From: Stenotrophomonas maltophilia
GTDB lineage: Bacteria; Pseudomonadota; Gammaproteobacteria; Xanthomonadales; Xanthomonadaceae
Direction of reading: 5' to 3'
DNA: 64,000 bases
Assembly: GCF_039555535.1 (NCBI RefSeq)
Contig: NZ_CP154630.1
Location: 186,001 to 250,000 of the forward strand
A model generated the notes under the pieces. It was not told the DNA's origin. It worked only from the letters and a program-made list of their open reading frames with translations, and searched no databases. Every line of letters begins with the position of its first letter. Within the stretch, counting starts at the first letter, position 1. Of the stretch, positions 37,873 through 47,716 are shown piece after piece. The translations under genes and the position numbers were made by a program.

Positions 37873-38763
37873 ATGCGCGATCTTCCCGGTTACCCCGCCC
37901 ACCCGCAGCGCTTCGAGGTCCGCCCCGGCCTGTCGATGAACTATCTCGACGAAGGCCCGCGCGACGGCGAGGTGGTGGTGATGGTGCACGGCAACCCGTC
38001 GTGGAGCTATTACTGGCGCACGCTGGTGGCAGGCCTGTCGGACACGTACCGCTGCATCGTGCCGGACCACATCGGCATGGGCCTGTCGGACAAGCCGGAC
38101 GACAGCCGCTACGAGTACACGCTGCAGTCGCGTGTGGACGATCTTGATGCGCTGCTCAAGCACCTGGGCATCACCGGCCCGGTGACCCTGGCCGTGCACG
38201 ACTGGGGCGGCATGATCGGCTTCGGATGGGCGCTGTCGCACCACGAGCAGGTGAAGCGCCTGGTGGTGCTCAACACCGCTGCCTTCCCGATGCCGGCGGC
38301 GAAGAAGATGCCGTGGCAGATCGCGCTGGGGCGCCACTGGAAGATCGGCGAGTGGATCATCCGCACCTTCAACGCCTTCTCGTCCGGTGCCTCGTGGCTG
38401 GGCGTGGAGCGGAAGATGCCGGCCGATGTGCGCCGCGCCTATGTGTCGCCGTACAACAGCTACGCCAACCGCATCAGCACCATCCGCTTCATGCAGGACA
38501 TCCCGCTGTCGCCGGCCGACAAGGCGTGGTCGCTGCTGGAGCGTGCCGGCAAGGCGCTGCCGTCGTTCGCCGACCGCCCGGCCTTCCTCGGCTGGGGCCT
38601 GCGCGACTTCGTGTTCGACCATCATTTCCTGAAGGGCTTCCAGGCCGCGCTGCCGCGGGCCCAGGTGCATGCCTTCGAGGATGCCGGGCATTACGTGCTG
38701 GAAGACAAGCACGAGGTGCTGGTGCCGGAGATCCGCGCGTTCCTGGACAAGAACCCGCTGTAA
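37873..38763 (+). CDS. oleB: OleB, beta-lactone decarboxylase
   Basis: A 296-residue alpha/beta-hydrolase of the haloalkane-dehalogenase type. In olefin synthesis it decarboxylates the beta-lactone made by OleC, giving the cis-olefin. The nucleophile is Asp110 in AVHDWGGMIG and the catalytic His273 is in DAGHYVLED; the oxyanion motif VHGNPSWSY is at 38-46. ATG 37873 is used; GTG 37864 is an alternative. It lies 140 bases after oleA. Confidence 0.95.
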   Translation: MRDLPGYPAHPQRFEVRPGLSMNYLDEGPRDGEVVVMVHGNPSWSYYWRTLVAGLSDTYRCIVPDHIGMGLSDKPDDSRYEYTLQSRVDDLDALLKHLGITGPVTLAVHDWGGMIGFGWALSHHEQVKRLVVLNTAAFPMPAAKKMPWQIALGRHWKIGEWIIRTFNAFSSGASWLGVERKMPADVRRAYVSPYNSYANRISTIRFMQDIPLSPADKAWSLLERAGKALPSFADRPAFLGWGLRDFVFDHHFLKGFQAALPRAQVHAFEDAGHYVLEDKHEVLVPEIRAFLDKNPL

Positions 38764-38771
38764 CCGGATGC

Positions 38772-38903
38772 GGGGTCGGATCCCTCTCGCAGAGAGGGCT
38801 CTGACCCCATCTGAGACGGAACCCTTCGGTAGCGCCGGGCCATGCCCGGCGTTGTCGTACATGGGGTCAGAGCCGTTTCCGTGCCGGAAACGGATCCGAC
38901 CCC
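38772..38903. repeat. Cluster of inverted repeats (GGGGTC...GACCCC family plus SMAG)
   Basis: Two hairpins with GGGGTC/GACCCC ends (38772-38808 and 38863-38903) flank one SMAG palindrome (38829-38851). Related GGGGTC hairpins recur at 43689-43726 and 50224-50270. Confidence 0.75.
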
Positions 38904-38908
38904 GCCGG

Positions 38909-39340
38909 TCACGCGGCGACCGGCGCCTGCGGCGGCGAAGACGGGCTGTTGCCGTTGTCGTCCGGATGGTCGTCGTCATTGTCCGCGTCATCGCGCCAGC
39001 GCCAGTCGGCCAGCGTCAACGGATCCAGGCCGTAGGCAATGCGCGCCTTGTCGCACTGCGGGCTGGCCTTGCCGTACTCCCACGATGCATCCACCTCGCG
39101 GCACACGCTGGGCCGGTTGGGGTGGATGGTGCAGCGTGAATACACGCCGATCTGCGCATCCAGCGCCACGCAGCGCACTGGCTTGGAATGGGTGCCGCGC
39201 ATGCACAGGCGATGCGGGTCGAGCACCTCGGTCAGCTGGTGCGGTACGCCGCCGGGGGTGACCTCGTCCGATTCCATCCAGTGGAAGGCCACGCGGTACT
39301 GGGTGCAGCAGGCGCCGCAGGTCATGCAGGGATGTTGCAT
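38909..39340 (-). CDS. YkgJ-type cysteine-cluster protein
   Basis: A 143-residue protein with the N-terminal CMTCGACCTQYR signature and further Cys in CMRGTH, RCVALD, RCTIHP, SVCREVD and PQCDK, as in the YkgJ/UPF0153 family of putative Zn or Fe-binding proteins. An acidic, low-complexity tail (DDADNDDDHPDDNGN) follows. It is encoded on the strand opposite to the ole genes, exactly between oleB and oleC, and its start is 104 bases from the oleC start, so the two share a promoter region. Function unknown. Confidence 0.85.
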   Translation of the reverse strand: MQHPCMTCGACCTQYRVAFHWMESDEVTPGGVPHQLTEVLDPHRLCMRGTHSKPVRCVALDAQIGVYSRCTIHPNRPSVCREVDASWEYGKASPQCDKARIAYGLDPLTLADWRWRDDADNDDDHPDDNGNSPSSPPQAPVAA

Positions 39341-39444
39341 GGGCAAGCCGCCTCGGGCGGCAGTCGGAATCAGTAACGAGGGTGCGGATTTTCCACGAAG
39401 TGGGCCGCCGCGCAAGAAATTCCGTAAGCGGCGACAATGAACGG

Positions 39445-41103
39445 ATGAACCGACCCTGCAATATTGCCGCCCGCTTGCCTGAACTGGCGCGTGAACGGCC
39501 CGACCAGATCGCCATCCGCTGCCCTGGCCGCCGTGGCGCCGGCAACGGCATGGCCGCTTACGACGTGACCCTGGACTACCGACAGCTGGACGCCCGCAGC
39601 GACGCCATGGCCGCTGGCCTGACCGGTTACGGGATCGGCCGTGGGGTGCGCACGGTGGTGATGGTGCGGCCGTCGCCAGAGTTCTTCCTGCTGATGTTTG
39701 CCCTGTTCAAGCTGGGCGCGGTGCCGGTGCTGGTCGACCCGGGCATCGACAAGCGCGCGCTGAAGCAGTGCCTGGACGAGGCGCAGCCAGAGGCCTTCAT
39801 CGGCATTCCGCTGGCGCATGTGGCGCGGCTGGTGCTGCGCTGGGCACCGTCGGCGACCCGCCTGGTGACCGTCGGCCGCCGCCTCGGCTGGGGCGGGACC
39901 ACGCTGGCCGCGCTGGAGCGCGCAGGTGCCAGCGGTGGGCCGATGCTGGCCGCCACTGACGGCGAGGACATGGCCGCGATCCTGTTCACCAGCGGCTCCA
40001 CCGGCGTGCCCAAGGGCGTGGTCTACCGCCATCGCCACTTCGTCGGCCAGATCCAGCTGCTGGGCAGCGCCTTCGGCATGGAAGCGGGCGGGGTGGACCT
40101 GCCGACCTTCCCGCCGTTCGCCCTGTTCGATCCTGCGCTGGGCCTGACCTCGGTCATCCCGGACATGGACCCTACCCGGCCGGCGCAGGCCGACCCGGCG
40201 CGCCTGCACGACGCCATCCAGCGTTTCGGGGTGACCCAGCTGTTCGGCTCGCCGGCGCTGATGCGGGTGCTGGCGAAGCATGGTCAGCCGCTGCCGACGG
40301 TGACCCGGGTGACCTCGGCGGGTGCGCCGGTGCCGCCGGACGTGGTCGCCACCATCCGTAGCCTGCTGCCGGCCGACGCGCAGTTCTGGACGCCGTATGG
40401 CGCCACCGAGTGCCTGCCGGTGGCCGTGGTCGAAGGCCGTGAGCTGGAGCGTACGCGCGCCGCCACCGAGACCGGTGCCGGTACCTGCGTGGGCAATGTG
40501 GTTGAACCAAATGAAGTGCGCATCATCGCCATCGACGACGCGCCGCTGCCGGACTGGTCGCAGGCGCGCGTGTTGTCCACCGGCGAGGTGGGCGAGATCA
40601 CCGTGGCCGGGCCGACCGCCACCGACAGTTACTTCAACCGCCCGCAGGCGACGGCGGCAGCGAAGATCCGCGAGACGCTGGCCGATGGCAGCACGCGCGT
40701 GGTCCATCGCATGGGTGACGTCGGTTACTTCGATGCGCAGGGCCGCCTGTGGTTCTGCGGACGCAAGACGCAGCGCGTGGAGACAGCGCGCGGACCGCTG
40801 TACACCGAACAGGTCGAGCCGGTGTTCAACACCGTCGCAGGCGTGGCGCGCACCGCGCTGGTCGGCGTCGGCGTGGCCGGTGCGCAGGTGCCGGTGCTGT
40901 GCGTGGAACTGCTGCGCGGCCAGTCCGACAGCCCGGCGCTTCAGGAAGCGCTGCGCGCGCAGGCCGCTGCACGGGTGCCCGAGGCCGGCCTGCAGCACTT
41001 CCTGGTGCATCCATCATTCCCCGTCGATATCCGTCACAACGCCAAGATCGGCCGCGAGAAGCTCGCCGTCTGGGCCAGCGCCGAACTGGAGAAGCGCGCA
41101 TGA
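39445..41103 (+). CDS. oleC: OleC, beta-lactone synthetase (AMP-forming fold)
   Basis: A 552-residue member of the ANL superfamily that converts the beta-hydroxy acid made by OleA/OleD into a beta-lactone using ATP. The ATP-binding loop is [11 protein letters not shown] (from 181). YGATE (near 318) supplies the acidic adenylate contact, and the C-terminal Lys motif is [13 protein letters not shown]. Length matches the known Stenotrophomonas OleC. ATG 39445 is the family start; the stop overlaps the oleD ATG by four bases (ATGA). Confidence 0.95.
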   Translation: MNRPCNIAARLPELARERPDQIAIRCPGRRGAGNGMAAYDVTLDYRQLDARSDAMAAGLTGYGIGRGVRTVVMVRPSPEFFLLMFALFKLGAVPVLVDPGIDKRALKQCLDEAQPEAFIGIPLAHVARLVLRWAPSATRLVTVGRRLGWGGTTLAALERAGASGGPMLAATDGEDMAAILFTSGSTGVPKGVVYRHRHFVGQIQLLGSAFGMEAGGVDLPTFPPFALFDPALGLTSVIPDMDPTRPAQADPARLHDAIQRFGVTQLFGSPALMRVLAKHGQPLPTVTRVTSAGAPVPPDVVATIRSLLPADAQFWTPYGATECLPVAVVEGRELERTRAATETGAGTCVGNVVEPNEVRIIAIDDAPLPDWSQARVLSTGEVGEITVAGPTATDSYFNRPQATAAAKIRETLADGSTRVVHRMGDVGYFDAQGRLWFCGRKTQRVETARGPLYTEQVEPVFNTVAGVARTALVGVGVAGAQVPVLCVELLRGQSDSPALQEALRAQAAARVPEAGLQHFLVHPSFPVDIRHNAKIGREKLAVWASAELEKRA

Positions 41104-42092
41104 AGATCCTGGTCACCGGTGGTGGTGGTTTCCTTGGCCAGGCGCTGTGCCGCGGTCTGGTCGAGCGTGGCCACCAGGTGCTGGCGTTCAACCGCAGCCA
41201 TTACCCGGAACTGCAGGCGATGGGCGTGGGCCAGATCCGTGGCGACCTGGCCGATGCGCAGGCGGTGCTGCACGCGGTGGCCGGCGTCGACGCGGTATTC
41301 CACAACGGTGCCAAGGCCGGCGCCTGGGGCAGCTATGACAGCTACCACCAGGCCAACGTGGTCGGCACCGACAATGTGATCGCCGCCTGCCGTGCGCATG
41401 GCATCAGCCGGCTGGTCTATACCTCCACGCCCAGCGTGACGCACCGTGCCACCCACCCGGTGGAAGGCCTCGGCGCCGACGAAGTGCCGTACGGCGAGGA
41501 CTTCCAGGCCCCGTATGCGGCGACCAAGGCGATTGCCGAACAGCGCGTGCTGGCCGCCAATGACGCCGTGCTGGCCACGGTGGCGCTGCGCCCGCGCCTG
41601 ATCTGGGGCCCGGGTGACCAGCAGCTGGTGCCACGCCTGGCCGAACGTGCACGGCAGGGCCGGCTGCGCCTGGTGGGCGATGGCAACAACAAGGTCGATA
41701 CCACCTACATCGACAACGCCGCGCTCGCGCACTTCCTCGCTTTCGAGGCATTGGCGCCGGGTGCCGCGTGTGCGGGCAAGGCCTACTTCATTTCCAACGG
41801 CGAACCGCTGCCGATGCGCGAGCTGGTCAACAAGTTGCTGGCCGCTGTTGGTGCACCGACGGTGGACAAGGCGATCAGCTTCAAGACCGCTTATCGCATT
41901 GGCGCCATCTGCGAGCGCCTGTGGCCGCTGCTGCGCCTGCGCGGCGAACCGCCGTTGACCCGCTTCCTGGCCGAGCAGCTGTGCACGCCGCACTGGTACA
42001 GCATGGAACCGGCGCGCCGCGACTTCGGCTACGTGCCGCAGGTCAGCATCGAGGAAGGGCTGCGCAGGCTGAAGGCTTCATCTGCCGCATAG
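41100..42092 (+). CDS. oleD: OleD, NADPH-dependent beta-keto acid reductase
   Basis: A 330-residue extended short-chain dehydrogenase that reduces the OleA beta-keto acid to the beta-hydroxy acid. The Rossmann motif is TGGGGFLG (6-13), the catalytic pair is Tyr139/Lys143 in YAATK with Ser/Thr in YTSTPSV. It overlaps oleC by four bases, so OleC and OleD are made together; OleB, C and D form a large assembly in Xanthomonas. Confidence 0.95.
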   Translation: MKILVTGGGGFLGQALCRGLVERGHQVLAFNRSHYPELQAMGVGQIRGDLADAQAVLHAVAGVDAVFHNGAKAGAWGSYDSYHQANVVGTDNVIAACRAHGISRLVYTSTPSVTHRATHPVEGLGADEVPYGEDFQAPYAATKAIAEQRVLAANDAVLATVALRPRLIWGPGDQQLVPRLAERARQGRLRLVGDGNNKVDTTYIDNAALAHFLAFEALAPGAACAGKAYFISNGEPLPMRELVNKLLAAVGAPTVDKAISFKTAYRIGAICERLWPLLRLRGEPPLTRFLAEQLCTPHWYSMEPARRDFGYVPQVSIEEGLRRLKASSAA

Positions 42093-42174
42093 ATCGCCAT
42101 CACTGGTTGCACACCGCCAGATCGGGAGGATGGACCTACGCCATCCAACGGCCCGGACATCTGCGAGGAGCGCC

Positions 42175-42330
42175 ATGCTGCATTACGCCGTCATATTTTT
42201 CGTCATCGCCATCATCGCCGCCGTGCTCGGCTTCTCCGGCATCGCTGGTGCTGCCAGCAACATCGCCTGGATCCTGTTCGTGATCTTCCTGGTGCTGGCG
42301 GTGATCTCGATGTTCCGCAAGCGCGGATAG
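42175..42330 (+). CDS. DUF1328 small membrane protein
   Basis: A 51-residue protein with two membrane spans, of the DUF1328 (YtjA) family: starts [20 protein letters not shown], continues [15 protein letters not shown] and ends MFRKRG. GGAG precedes ATG 42175. Function unknown; relatives are often induced by stress. Confidence 0.9.
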   Translation: MLHYAVIFFVIAIIAAVLGFSGIAGAASNIAWILFVIFLVLAVISMFRKRG

Positions 42331-42376
42331 CAGACCGCAGGGCAGGATCGGCCGCTGGCCGGCACTGTTCTTTCCG

Positions 42377-42465
42377 GTGGGTGCCGACCGTTGGTCGGCA
42401 CCCACCACTGTAGAGTCGAGCCATGCTCGACTGCCTTTCATGAGTCGAGCATGGCTCGACTCTAC
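42377..42465. repeat. Palindrome plus SMAG pair overlapping the ddlA stop codon
   Basis: A 31-base palindrome (GGTGGGTGCCGACC arm, 42377-42407) and a GTAG...CTAC SMAG pair (42410-42465). The CTAC end contributes the TAG stop of the minus-strand ddlA gene (42462-42464). Confidence 0.8.
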
Positions 42466-43556
42466 AAGGCGCTGTGCAATCCGCGATCGGCCGCATGGCG
42501 CTCCAGCGCCAGCTCGATCAACCGCGTGATCAGGGTGGTGTAGTCCACGCCGCTGGCGCCCCAGAGCTTCGGATACATGCTGATGCGGGTGAAGCCCGGC
42601 AGCGTGTTGATCTCGTTGATGATGATCTCGCCATGGGCCGTGAGGAACACATCGACCCGCGCCATGCCCGCGCATTCCAGCGCCTGGTAGGCCTGCAGCG
42701 CGATCTGCTGGATGCGTGCCTGGGTAGCGGCATCGATGTCGGCCGGCACCACCACGTCAGCGCCATTGGCATTGATGTACTTGGTGTCGTAGGCGTAGAA
42801 CTCGTCGTGCACCACCACCTCGCCGCATACGCTGGCCTGCGGCTGCTCATTGCCCAGCACCGCGCATTCGATCTCGCGGCCGACGATGGCCGATTCCACC
42901 AGCACCTTGTGGTCATGCCGCAGCGCCAGTTCCAGCGCATCGGCGAAGCCCGCGGCATCCTTGACCTTGCTCACGCCCACCGACGAACCCTGGTTGGCAG
43001 GCTTCACGAACAACGGCAGGCCGAGCTGGGCGATCACCGCATCGACATCGACCGCTGCGGCCTGATGACGGCGGATGCACAACCACGGTGCCACCCGCAG
43101 GCCGGCATCGCGCAGCAGGCGCTTGGCCACGTCCTTGTCCATCGCTGCGGCCGAACCCAGCACCGGTGAACCGACGAAGGGCAGGTTGACCATGCGCAGC
43201 AGGCCTTGCAGCGCACCGTCCTCGCCCAGTGGCCCGTGCACGATCGGCAGCACCACATCGATCTGGCCGAGCGCTGCGGCCGCATCGGAAGGGCGCAGCT
43301 GCGCCTGTTCGGCGCCGGGATGCACCGCCAGCGACGCGCCGGACCGATGCAGCGCGATGCGCGACGGATCATCGGCATTGATCAGGAACGTCTCCGGCTG
43401 GCTCAGGTGCCACTGGCCCTGCTTGTCGATGCCGACCAGCACCGGCTCGAAGCGCTCGCGGTCGAGCGCGTCGAGGATGTTCTTCGCCGACTGCAGTGAA
43501 ACTTCGTGCTCGGAAGACTTGCCACCGAAGATGATGCCGACCCGGGTCCGTGCCAT
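42462..43556 (-). CDS. ddlA: D-alanine--D-alanine ligase
   Basis: A 364-residue ATP-grasp ligase that makes the D-Ala-D-Ala dipeptide of peptidoglycan. Visible motifs are [12 protein letters not shown] near the N-terminus, GSSVGVSKV in the ATP-grasp, the omega-loop tyrosine in YDTKYI (D-Ala rather than D-lactate type) and the metal-binding [11 protein letters not shown]. Length is of the DdlA type. The TAG stop lies inside a SMAG repeat. Confidence 0.95.
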   Translation of the reverse strand: MARTRVGIIFGGKSSEHEVSLQSAKNILDALDRERFEPVLVGIDKQGQWHLSQPETFLINADDPSRIALHRSGASLAVHPGAEQAQLRPSDAAAALGQIDVVLPIVHGPLGEDGALQGLLRMVNLPFVGSPVLGSAAAMDKDVAKRLLRDAGLRVAPWLCIRRHQAAAVDVDAVIAQLGLPLFVKPANQGSSVGVSKVKDAAGFADALELALRHDHKVLVESAIVGREIECAVLGNEQPQASVCGEVVVHDEFYAYDTKYINANGADVVVPADIDAATQARIQQIALQAYQALECAGMARVDVFLTAHGEIIINEINTLPGFTRISMYPKLWGASGVDYTTLITRLIELALERHAADRGLHSAL

Positions 43557-43688
43557 GGCGAATGCGATGTCCTGTGCGTTGCGTGGCCGTACAGCATGAA
43601 CCTTCCGTTGCCGCCCAGGTGAGGCGCGGATGAACCAACCATCCATCCACGCATGGCGTGGATCTACCGTCCTCATGGCCCATCAACA

Positions 43689-43726
43689 GGGGTCAGAGCC
43701 CGTTGCGCAGCAACGGGATCCGACCC
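43689..43726. repeat. GGGGTC...GACCC inverted repeat
   Basis: GGGGTCAGAGCCCGTTGC pairs imperfectly with GCAACGGGATCCGACCC. Same family as 38863-38903. The whole 43557-43980 stretch has no gene, only this and the next repeat. Confidence 0.75.
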
Positions 43727-43741
43727 TACAGACGGCAGGAA

Positions 43742-43890
43742 CCTGTCGAAGGCGGGGTGGGTCCGGTTGCGGGGGCGTGAGCCGCATGGATGCGGCGACC
43801 GAGCTTACAGGGACGTACTTGCAGCGGCCCCCGCAACCGGACCCACCCCGTCAACCCACGGAATGCCGGTTGTTGCTGTTGCTTCGGCTA
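43742..43890. repeat. About 110-bp element with 24-bp terminal inverted repeats, copy A
   Basis: A 24-bp arm (43753-43776, starting CGGGGTGGGTCCGG) is perfectly inverted at 43827-43850. The interior holds CATGGATGCGG and the flank continues as GTTGCTGTTGCTTCGGC. The same element occurs at 59448-59600. It lies upstream of ubiJ. Confidence 0.8.
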
Positions 43891-43980
43891 TTGCTGTTGC
43901 CGTTGCCTCTGCCGTTGCCTCTGCGGGTGCCGGGCGGCAGCCCGGCCCAAGCCCCCCACCCACGCAGGTAGAATGCGCAC

Positions 43981-44616
43981 ATGGCTCTCTCCCTGCTCAA
44001 GTCCCTCAAGCCGGTCGCTGGCCGCGCCCTGCAGATCGCCCTGAACCGCGCACTGGCGCTGGATCAGGATACCCGCTATGCATTGGTCAGCCTCGACGGC
44101 CGGCATATCGACCTGACCCTGGAAGCGCCTTCGCTGGCCATGCGCATCAGCGTCGACGGCGATGCACTGCGGGTCGGCCCGGTGGACGCGCAGGAGGCCG
44201 ACCTGGCCGTGCGCAGCAGCCTGGCCGGCGTGCTCGCTCAACTGCCGCTGCTGGCCAACGCGCGGCGCGGTGACAACAACGGCAAGGGCCGTGTGCGCGT
44301 GGCCGGCGATGCCGAGCTGGCGCGTCGCCTGCAGCAGCTGGCCAAGGGCTTCGACCCGGACTGGCAGCAGCCCTTCGTCAGCGTGTTCGGCGAAGTGCTG
44401 GGCGTGCAGGTCGCCAACACCCTGCGCAGCGCCCTGCAGCATGCACGCCAGGGTGCCATCGACCTGGCCCACAGCGCTGCCGAGTTCATCACCGAGGAAT
44501 CGCGCGACGTGGTGCCACGTGCGGAGCTGGATGCCTTCCACGACGACGTGGATGTGCTGCGCGATGACGTGGAGCGCCTTGGTGCACGCGTACAGCGGCT
44601 GCGGGGTGCCGCATGA
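43981..44616 (+). CDS. ubiJ: UbiJ, ubiquinone biosynthesis accessory factor (SCP2-like)
   Basis: A 211-residue SCP2-domain protein (about 15-120, lipid-binding fold) with a C-terminal coiled-coil ([20 protein letters not shown], part). UbiJ and UbiK organise the soluble ubiquinone-synthesis complex. It overlaps ubiB by four bases, the usual ubiJ-ubiB coupling; ubiE is not adjacent here. Confidence 0.9.
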   Translation: MALSLLKSLKPVAGRALQIALNRALALDQDTRYALVSLDGRHIDLTLEAPSLAMRISVDGDALRVGPVDAQEADLAVRSSLAGVLAQLPLLANARRGDNNGKGRVRVAGDAELARRLQQLAKGFDPDWQQPFVSVFGEVLGVQVANTLRSALQHARQGAIDLAHSAAEFITEESRDVVPRAELDAFHDDVDVLRDDVERLGARVQRLRGAA

Positions 44617-46268
44617 AGGCCGTGCTGCGGGCAAGCCGCATTGGCCGGGTGATCCTGCGTTACCGTCTCGACGACCTGTTGCAGGGCACGCCGGCCGAGC
44701 GCTGGCTGCGCCTGGCCAAGCCGTTCGTGCCGCGCGCCTCGGCCAGTATCGCTTCGCAGTCGCGTGGCGCCCGCCTGCGTCTGGCGCTGCAGGACCTCGG
44801 CCCGATCTTCGTCAAGTTTGGCCAGATCCTGTCCACGCGCCGCGACCTGGTGCCGCCGGACGTGGCCAACGAGCTGACCCTGCTGCAGGACCGGGTCAAG
44901 CCGTTCGATGGCGAGACCGCGCGCCGCATCGTCGAGGACGCGCTCGGCCTGCCGGTCAGCGAAGCGTTCGCCAGCTTTGATACCGAACCACTGGCCTCGG
45001 CCTCGATCGCGCAGGTCCACGCGGCCACGCTGGCCGATGGCCGCCAGGTGGTGGTCAAGGTGCTGCGTCCGGGCATCGAGAAGCAGATCGACGCCGACAT
45101 TGCGCTGCTCAACTCGCTGGCCGCGCTGGTCGAGCGCACCCACCCACGCGCCGACAAGATCCGCCCGCGCGAAGTGGTGGCCGAAGTCGAGAACACCCTG
45201 GCCGCCGAACTGGACCTGCAGCGCGAGGGCGCCAATGCCAGCGTGCTGCGTCGTTTCTGGGAGAACAGCGACGACCTGTACGTGCCGGAAGTGATCTGGA
45301 GCCACACCGCCGAGCGCGCACTGACGCTGGAGCGGGTGTGGGGCATTCCGTCCGACGACATCGCCGCGCTGGACAAGGCCGGCATCGACCGAAAGGCGCT
45401 GGCCGCCAAGGGTGTGCGGGTGTTCTACACCCAGGTGTTCCGCGACAACTTCTTCCATGCCGATGCACACGCCGGCAACATCTGGGTCGACACCGATCCG
45501 GCGCGCCGAGCCAATCCGCGCTTCATCGCGCTGGACTTCGGCATCATGGGCCAGCTCTCGCAGGAAGATCAGTACTACCTGGCCGAGAACTTCATGGCCA
45601 TCTTCAACCGGGATTACCGTCGCATCGCCGAACTGCACGTGCAGGCACGCTGGATGCCCGACCACGTACGCATCGACGATCTGGAAGCGGCGGTGCGCTC
45701 GGTATGCGAGCCGTACTTCACCCGGCCGCTGTCGCAGATTTCGCTGGCCGAAGTGCTGATGAAGCTGTTCCGCGTGGCGCAGCGTTACCAGCTGACGTTG
45801 CAGCCGCAGCTGATCCTGCTGCAGAAGACCCTGCTGAACATCGAGGGCGTCGGCCGCCAGCTGGACCCGCAGATCGATATCTGGGCGGTGGCCAAGCCGG
45901 TACTGGCGAAGATCCTGCGCGAGCGCTACAGCCCGCGCCGGGTGGTACGCGAGATCGGCAAGCGCCTGCCGGAGATCATGACCCACGCGCCGGACATGCC
46001 GCGCCTGGTGCACGCCTGGTTGACCCAGCAGGTGGAGGGCCGCCACGAACTGGCGATGCGTTCGCGCGACCTGGTTGTGCTCGATGCCAGTCTGCAGCGC
46101 CTGCAGAAGCGCGCGGTGGGTGCGATCACCGGTGTCGGCCTGCTCGCCATTGCCGCGCTGATGTATGTGCTGCAGCCGCCGGGCTGGTACTGGGGCGACC
46201 TGCCGATGTGGAGCTGGCTGTCCGGTGTGGTAGGTGTCGTTGCGCTGGCACGCGCGTGGTGGCGCTGA
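44613..46268 (+). CDS. ubiB: UbiB, atypical kinase/ATPase for ubiquinone synthesis
   Basis: A 551-residue member of the ADCK/ABC1 protein-kinase-like family. The KxGQ motif is [11 protein letters not shown] (near 68-78), the Ala-rich loop is [10 protein letters not shown], and the catalytic region has HADAHAGNI and LDFGIMG. Two C-terminal spans (about 505-545) anchor it in the membrane. It supports lipid-soluble steps of coenzyme Q synthesis. Full length, operon with ubiJ. Confidence 0.95.
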   Translation: MKAVLRASRIGRVILRYRLDDLLQGTPAERWLRLAKPFVPRASASIASQSRGARLRLALQDLGPIFVKFGQILSTRRDLVPPDVANELTLLQDRVKPFDGETARRIVEDALGLPVSEAFASFDTEPLASASIAQVHAATLADGRQVVVKVLRPGIEKQIDADIALLNSLAALVERTHPRADKIRPREVVAEVENTLAAELDLQREGANASVLRRFWENSDDLYVPEVIWSHTAERALTLERVWGIPSDDIAALDKAGIDRKALAAKGVRVFYTQVFRDNFFHADAHAGNIWVDTDPARRANPRFIALDFGIMGQLSQEDQYYLAENFMAIFNRDYRRIAELHVQARWMPDHVRIDDLEAAVRSVCEPYFTRPLSQISLAEVLMKLFRVAQRYQLTLQPQLILLQKTLLNIEGVGRQLDPQIDIWAVAKPVLAKILRERYSPRRVVREIGKRLPEIMTHAPDMPRLVHAWLTQQVEGRHELAMRSRDLVVLDASLQRLQKRAVGAITGVGLLAIAALMYVLQPPGWYWGDLPMWSWLSGVVGVVALARAWWR

Positions 46269-46283
46269 CCCCAGCAGATTGAA

Positions 46284-46310
46284 GATCGGCGGCAATGTGC
46301 GCCGCCGATC
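46284..46310. terminator. Bidirectional terminator between ubiB and the YaiO-type gene
   Basis: A perfect 10-bp stem GATCGGCGGC (46284-46293) with GCCGCCGATC (46301-46310) sits between the two convergent stop codons. Confidence 0.75.
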
Positions 46311-46320
46311 GACCACAGGC

Positions 46321-47106
46321 TTACCAGTGGTAGCCCAGGCCCAGGTGCGACTGCACGCTCTGGAAGCTGTCCAGGCGCGTCTTGTGCCAGGTCTTGCCGA
46401 CACCCACGTCCAGCACCAGGTGCTCACCCAACGGCTGGCTGCGGCGCAGGAAGGCACGCCGTGCGTCGTGCTCGCGCAGCAGCAGCGGATCGGACTCGGC
46501 GGTGTAGCCGGACGTACCGCTGCCCAGCCACAGCTGGGTCGAGCCACGGCCTTGCGCATCCTTCAGTCGCAGCGACAGTGTGGTGCCATGCCCATCCGGT
46601 CCATTGGACTGGCGGTGCCGCTCGTGGCGCAGTGAGGTGGTCACGCGCGGGAAGTAATGCGAGGCACCCACCGACCACCCGCTCACGTAGGCGCCGGCAT
46701 GGTACTGGGCGTATTTGCCGCCCACGCTCAGTACGGTCTGCGGTGCCACTTTCCACAGGATGTCCTGGTTCACCTGGCGGTTGACGAACACGGGATCATC
46801 GTTGGATGCCGTGACGGCAGTGCGGGTGGACAGGCGCGGGCTCCAGCGATGGTGCAGCGAGCCCTGCACGCGGTTGCCGCTGAATCGCCTACTGCCGTAG
46901 TCACGCTCGCCATGGGCCAGCCCGAGGTGCCAGCGGCTGTCGCCATTGCGGCCGGCCACGTCCACGGTCTGTACGTCACGCTTGCCGAAGCCATCGCTGT
47001 AGTCGGCATGGTCCAGCTGCACCGTGACACGGTCGACGCCGGCGTGGGCGCTGGAAACAGCCAGCAGCAGGGCGCACGGCAGTGCGCTACGGATGATCAA
47101 TCGCAT
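46321..47106 (-). CDS. YaiO-family outer-membrane beta-barrel protein
   Basis: A 261-residue protein with a signal peptide (LLLAVSSAHA-GV), then alternating beta strands with aromatic girdles (VTVQLDHADYSDGFG, WSVGASHYFPRVTTSL, GTTLSLRLKD) and a C-terminal LGLGYHW strand typical of outer-membrane barrels. It matches the YaiO family. It is the last gene of a minus-strand operon with a hexapeptide transferase, GT2 and PIG-L deacetylase, so it may be the exit pore or anchor of the glycan they make. Confidence 0.82.
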   Translation of the reverse strand: MRLIIRSALPCALLLAVSSAHAGVDRVTVQLDHADYSDGFGKRDVQTVDVAGRNGDSRWHLGLAHGERDYGSRRFSGNRVQGSLHHRWSPRLSTRTAVTASNDDPVFVNRQVNQDILWKVAPQTVLSVGGKYAQYHAGAYVSGWSVGASHYFPRVTTSLRHERHRQSNGPDGHGTTLSLRLKDAQGRGSTQLWLGSGTSGYTAESDPLLLREHDARRAFLRRSQPLGEHLVLDVGVGKTWHKTRLDSFQSVQSHLGLGYHW

Positions 47107-47110
47107 GGGG

Positions 47111-47716
47111 TTACTCCAGGGGTTGGGAATGCAGTGACTGCAGCAGCCGGTAGCGGCCGGGCGGCAGGTTTCGTTCCACGGTGATACGTGGGCCGAACTG
47201 GCTCCCCGGCGCGACGATGCGACCGGGCAGGATGATCACGCCGACACCCAGCGCGGCACCTTCACCGATCCAGGCACCGAGCTTCTCGCGTTGGCTGTCG
47301 ATGGCGGTGCCTTCGATGTGCACGCTGACGGCGGCGCCATCGAGGCGGTGGTTGCTGGTGCGCACCAGAGCGCCGAGATAGACCCGGTCATCGATACGAC
47401 TGTCGGCGATGAAGCATTGCGGACCGACGCTGACCTGGCTGCCCAACCGCGCGTTCTTCAGTTCACTGGCAAAGCCGATGCGCGTGCCGTCACCGATGCA
47501 CAGCGGGCCGCGCAGCAGCGCGTTGTTGCCGATCAGGCAGTCGCGGCCGATCGACACAGGACCCTGGACATGGGCGCCGTCGCAGATGCGACTGCCGGCA
47601 CCGATCCGTACGGCCCCCTGCAGGGTGGCCCGTGGCGAGACCCGTGCGCTGGGGTCAGTGCGGGGCGCCAGTGTCGACAGCGCCTCTGCCATGGCGTCGA
47701 GGTCATTCCACCACAT
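47111..47716 (-). CDS. Hexapeptide-repeat (left-handed beta-helix) acyltransferase
   Basis: A 201-residue LbH-fold protein with many hexapeptide turns (VRIGAGSRI, VSIGRDCLIG, LCIGDGTRIG, VSVGPQCFI), like the acetyltransferase half of GlmU or sugar O/N-acetyltransferases. It overlaps the glycosyltransferase gene by 14 bases. It occupies the place of yaiX in the E. coli locus, where that gene is broken; here the frame is intact. Confidence 0.82.
   Translation of the reverse strand: MWWNDLDAMAEALSTLAPRTDPSARVSPRATLQGAVRIGAGSRICDGAHVQGPVSIGRDCLIGNNALLRGPLCIGDGTRIGFASELKNARLGSQVSVGPQCFIADSRIDDRVYLGALVRTSNHRLDGAAVSVHIEGTAIDSQREKLGAWIGEGAALGVGVIILPGRIVAPGSQFGPRITVERNLPPGRYRLLQSLHSQPLE

Noticed and set aside
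43742..43890. Inverted-repeat element considered as an insertion sequence or CRISPR unit
   Set aside because: Too short for a transposase and not arrayed with regular spacers.
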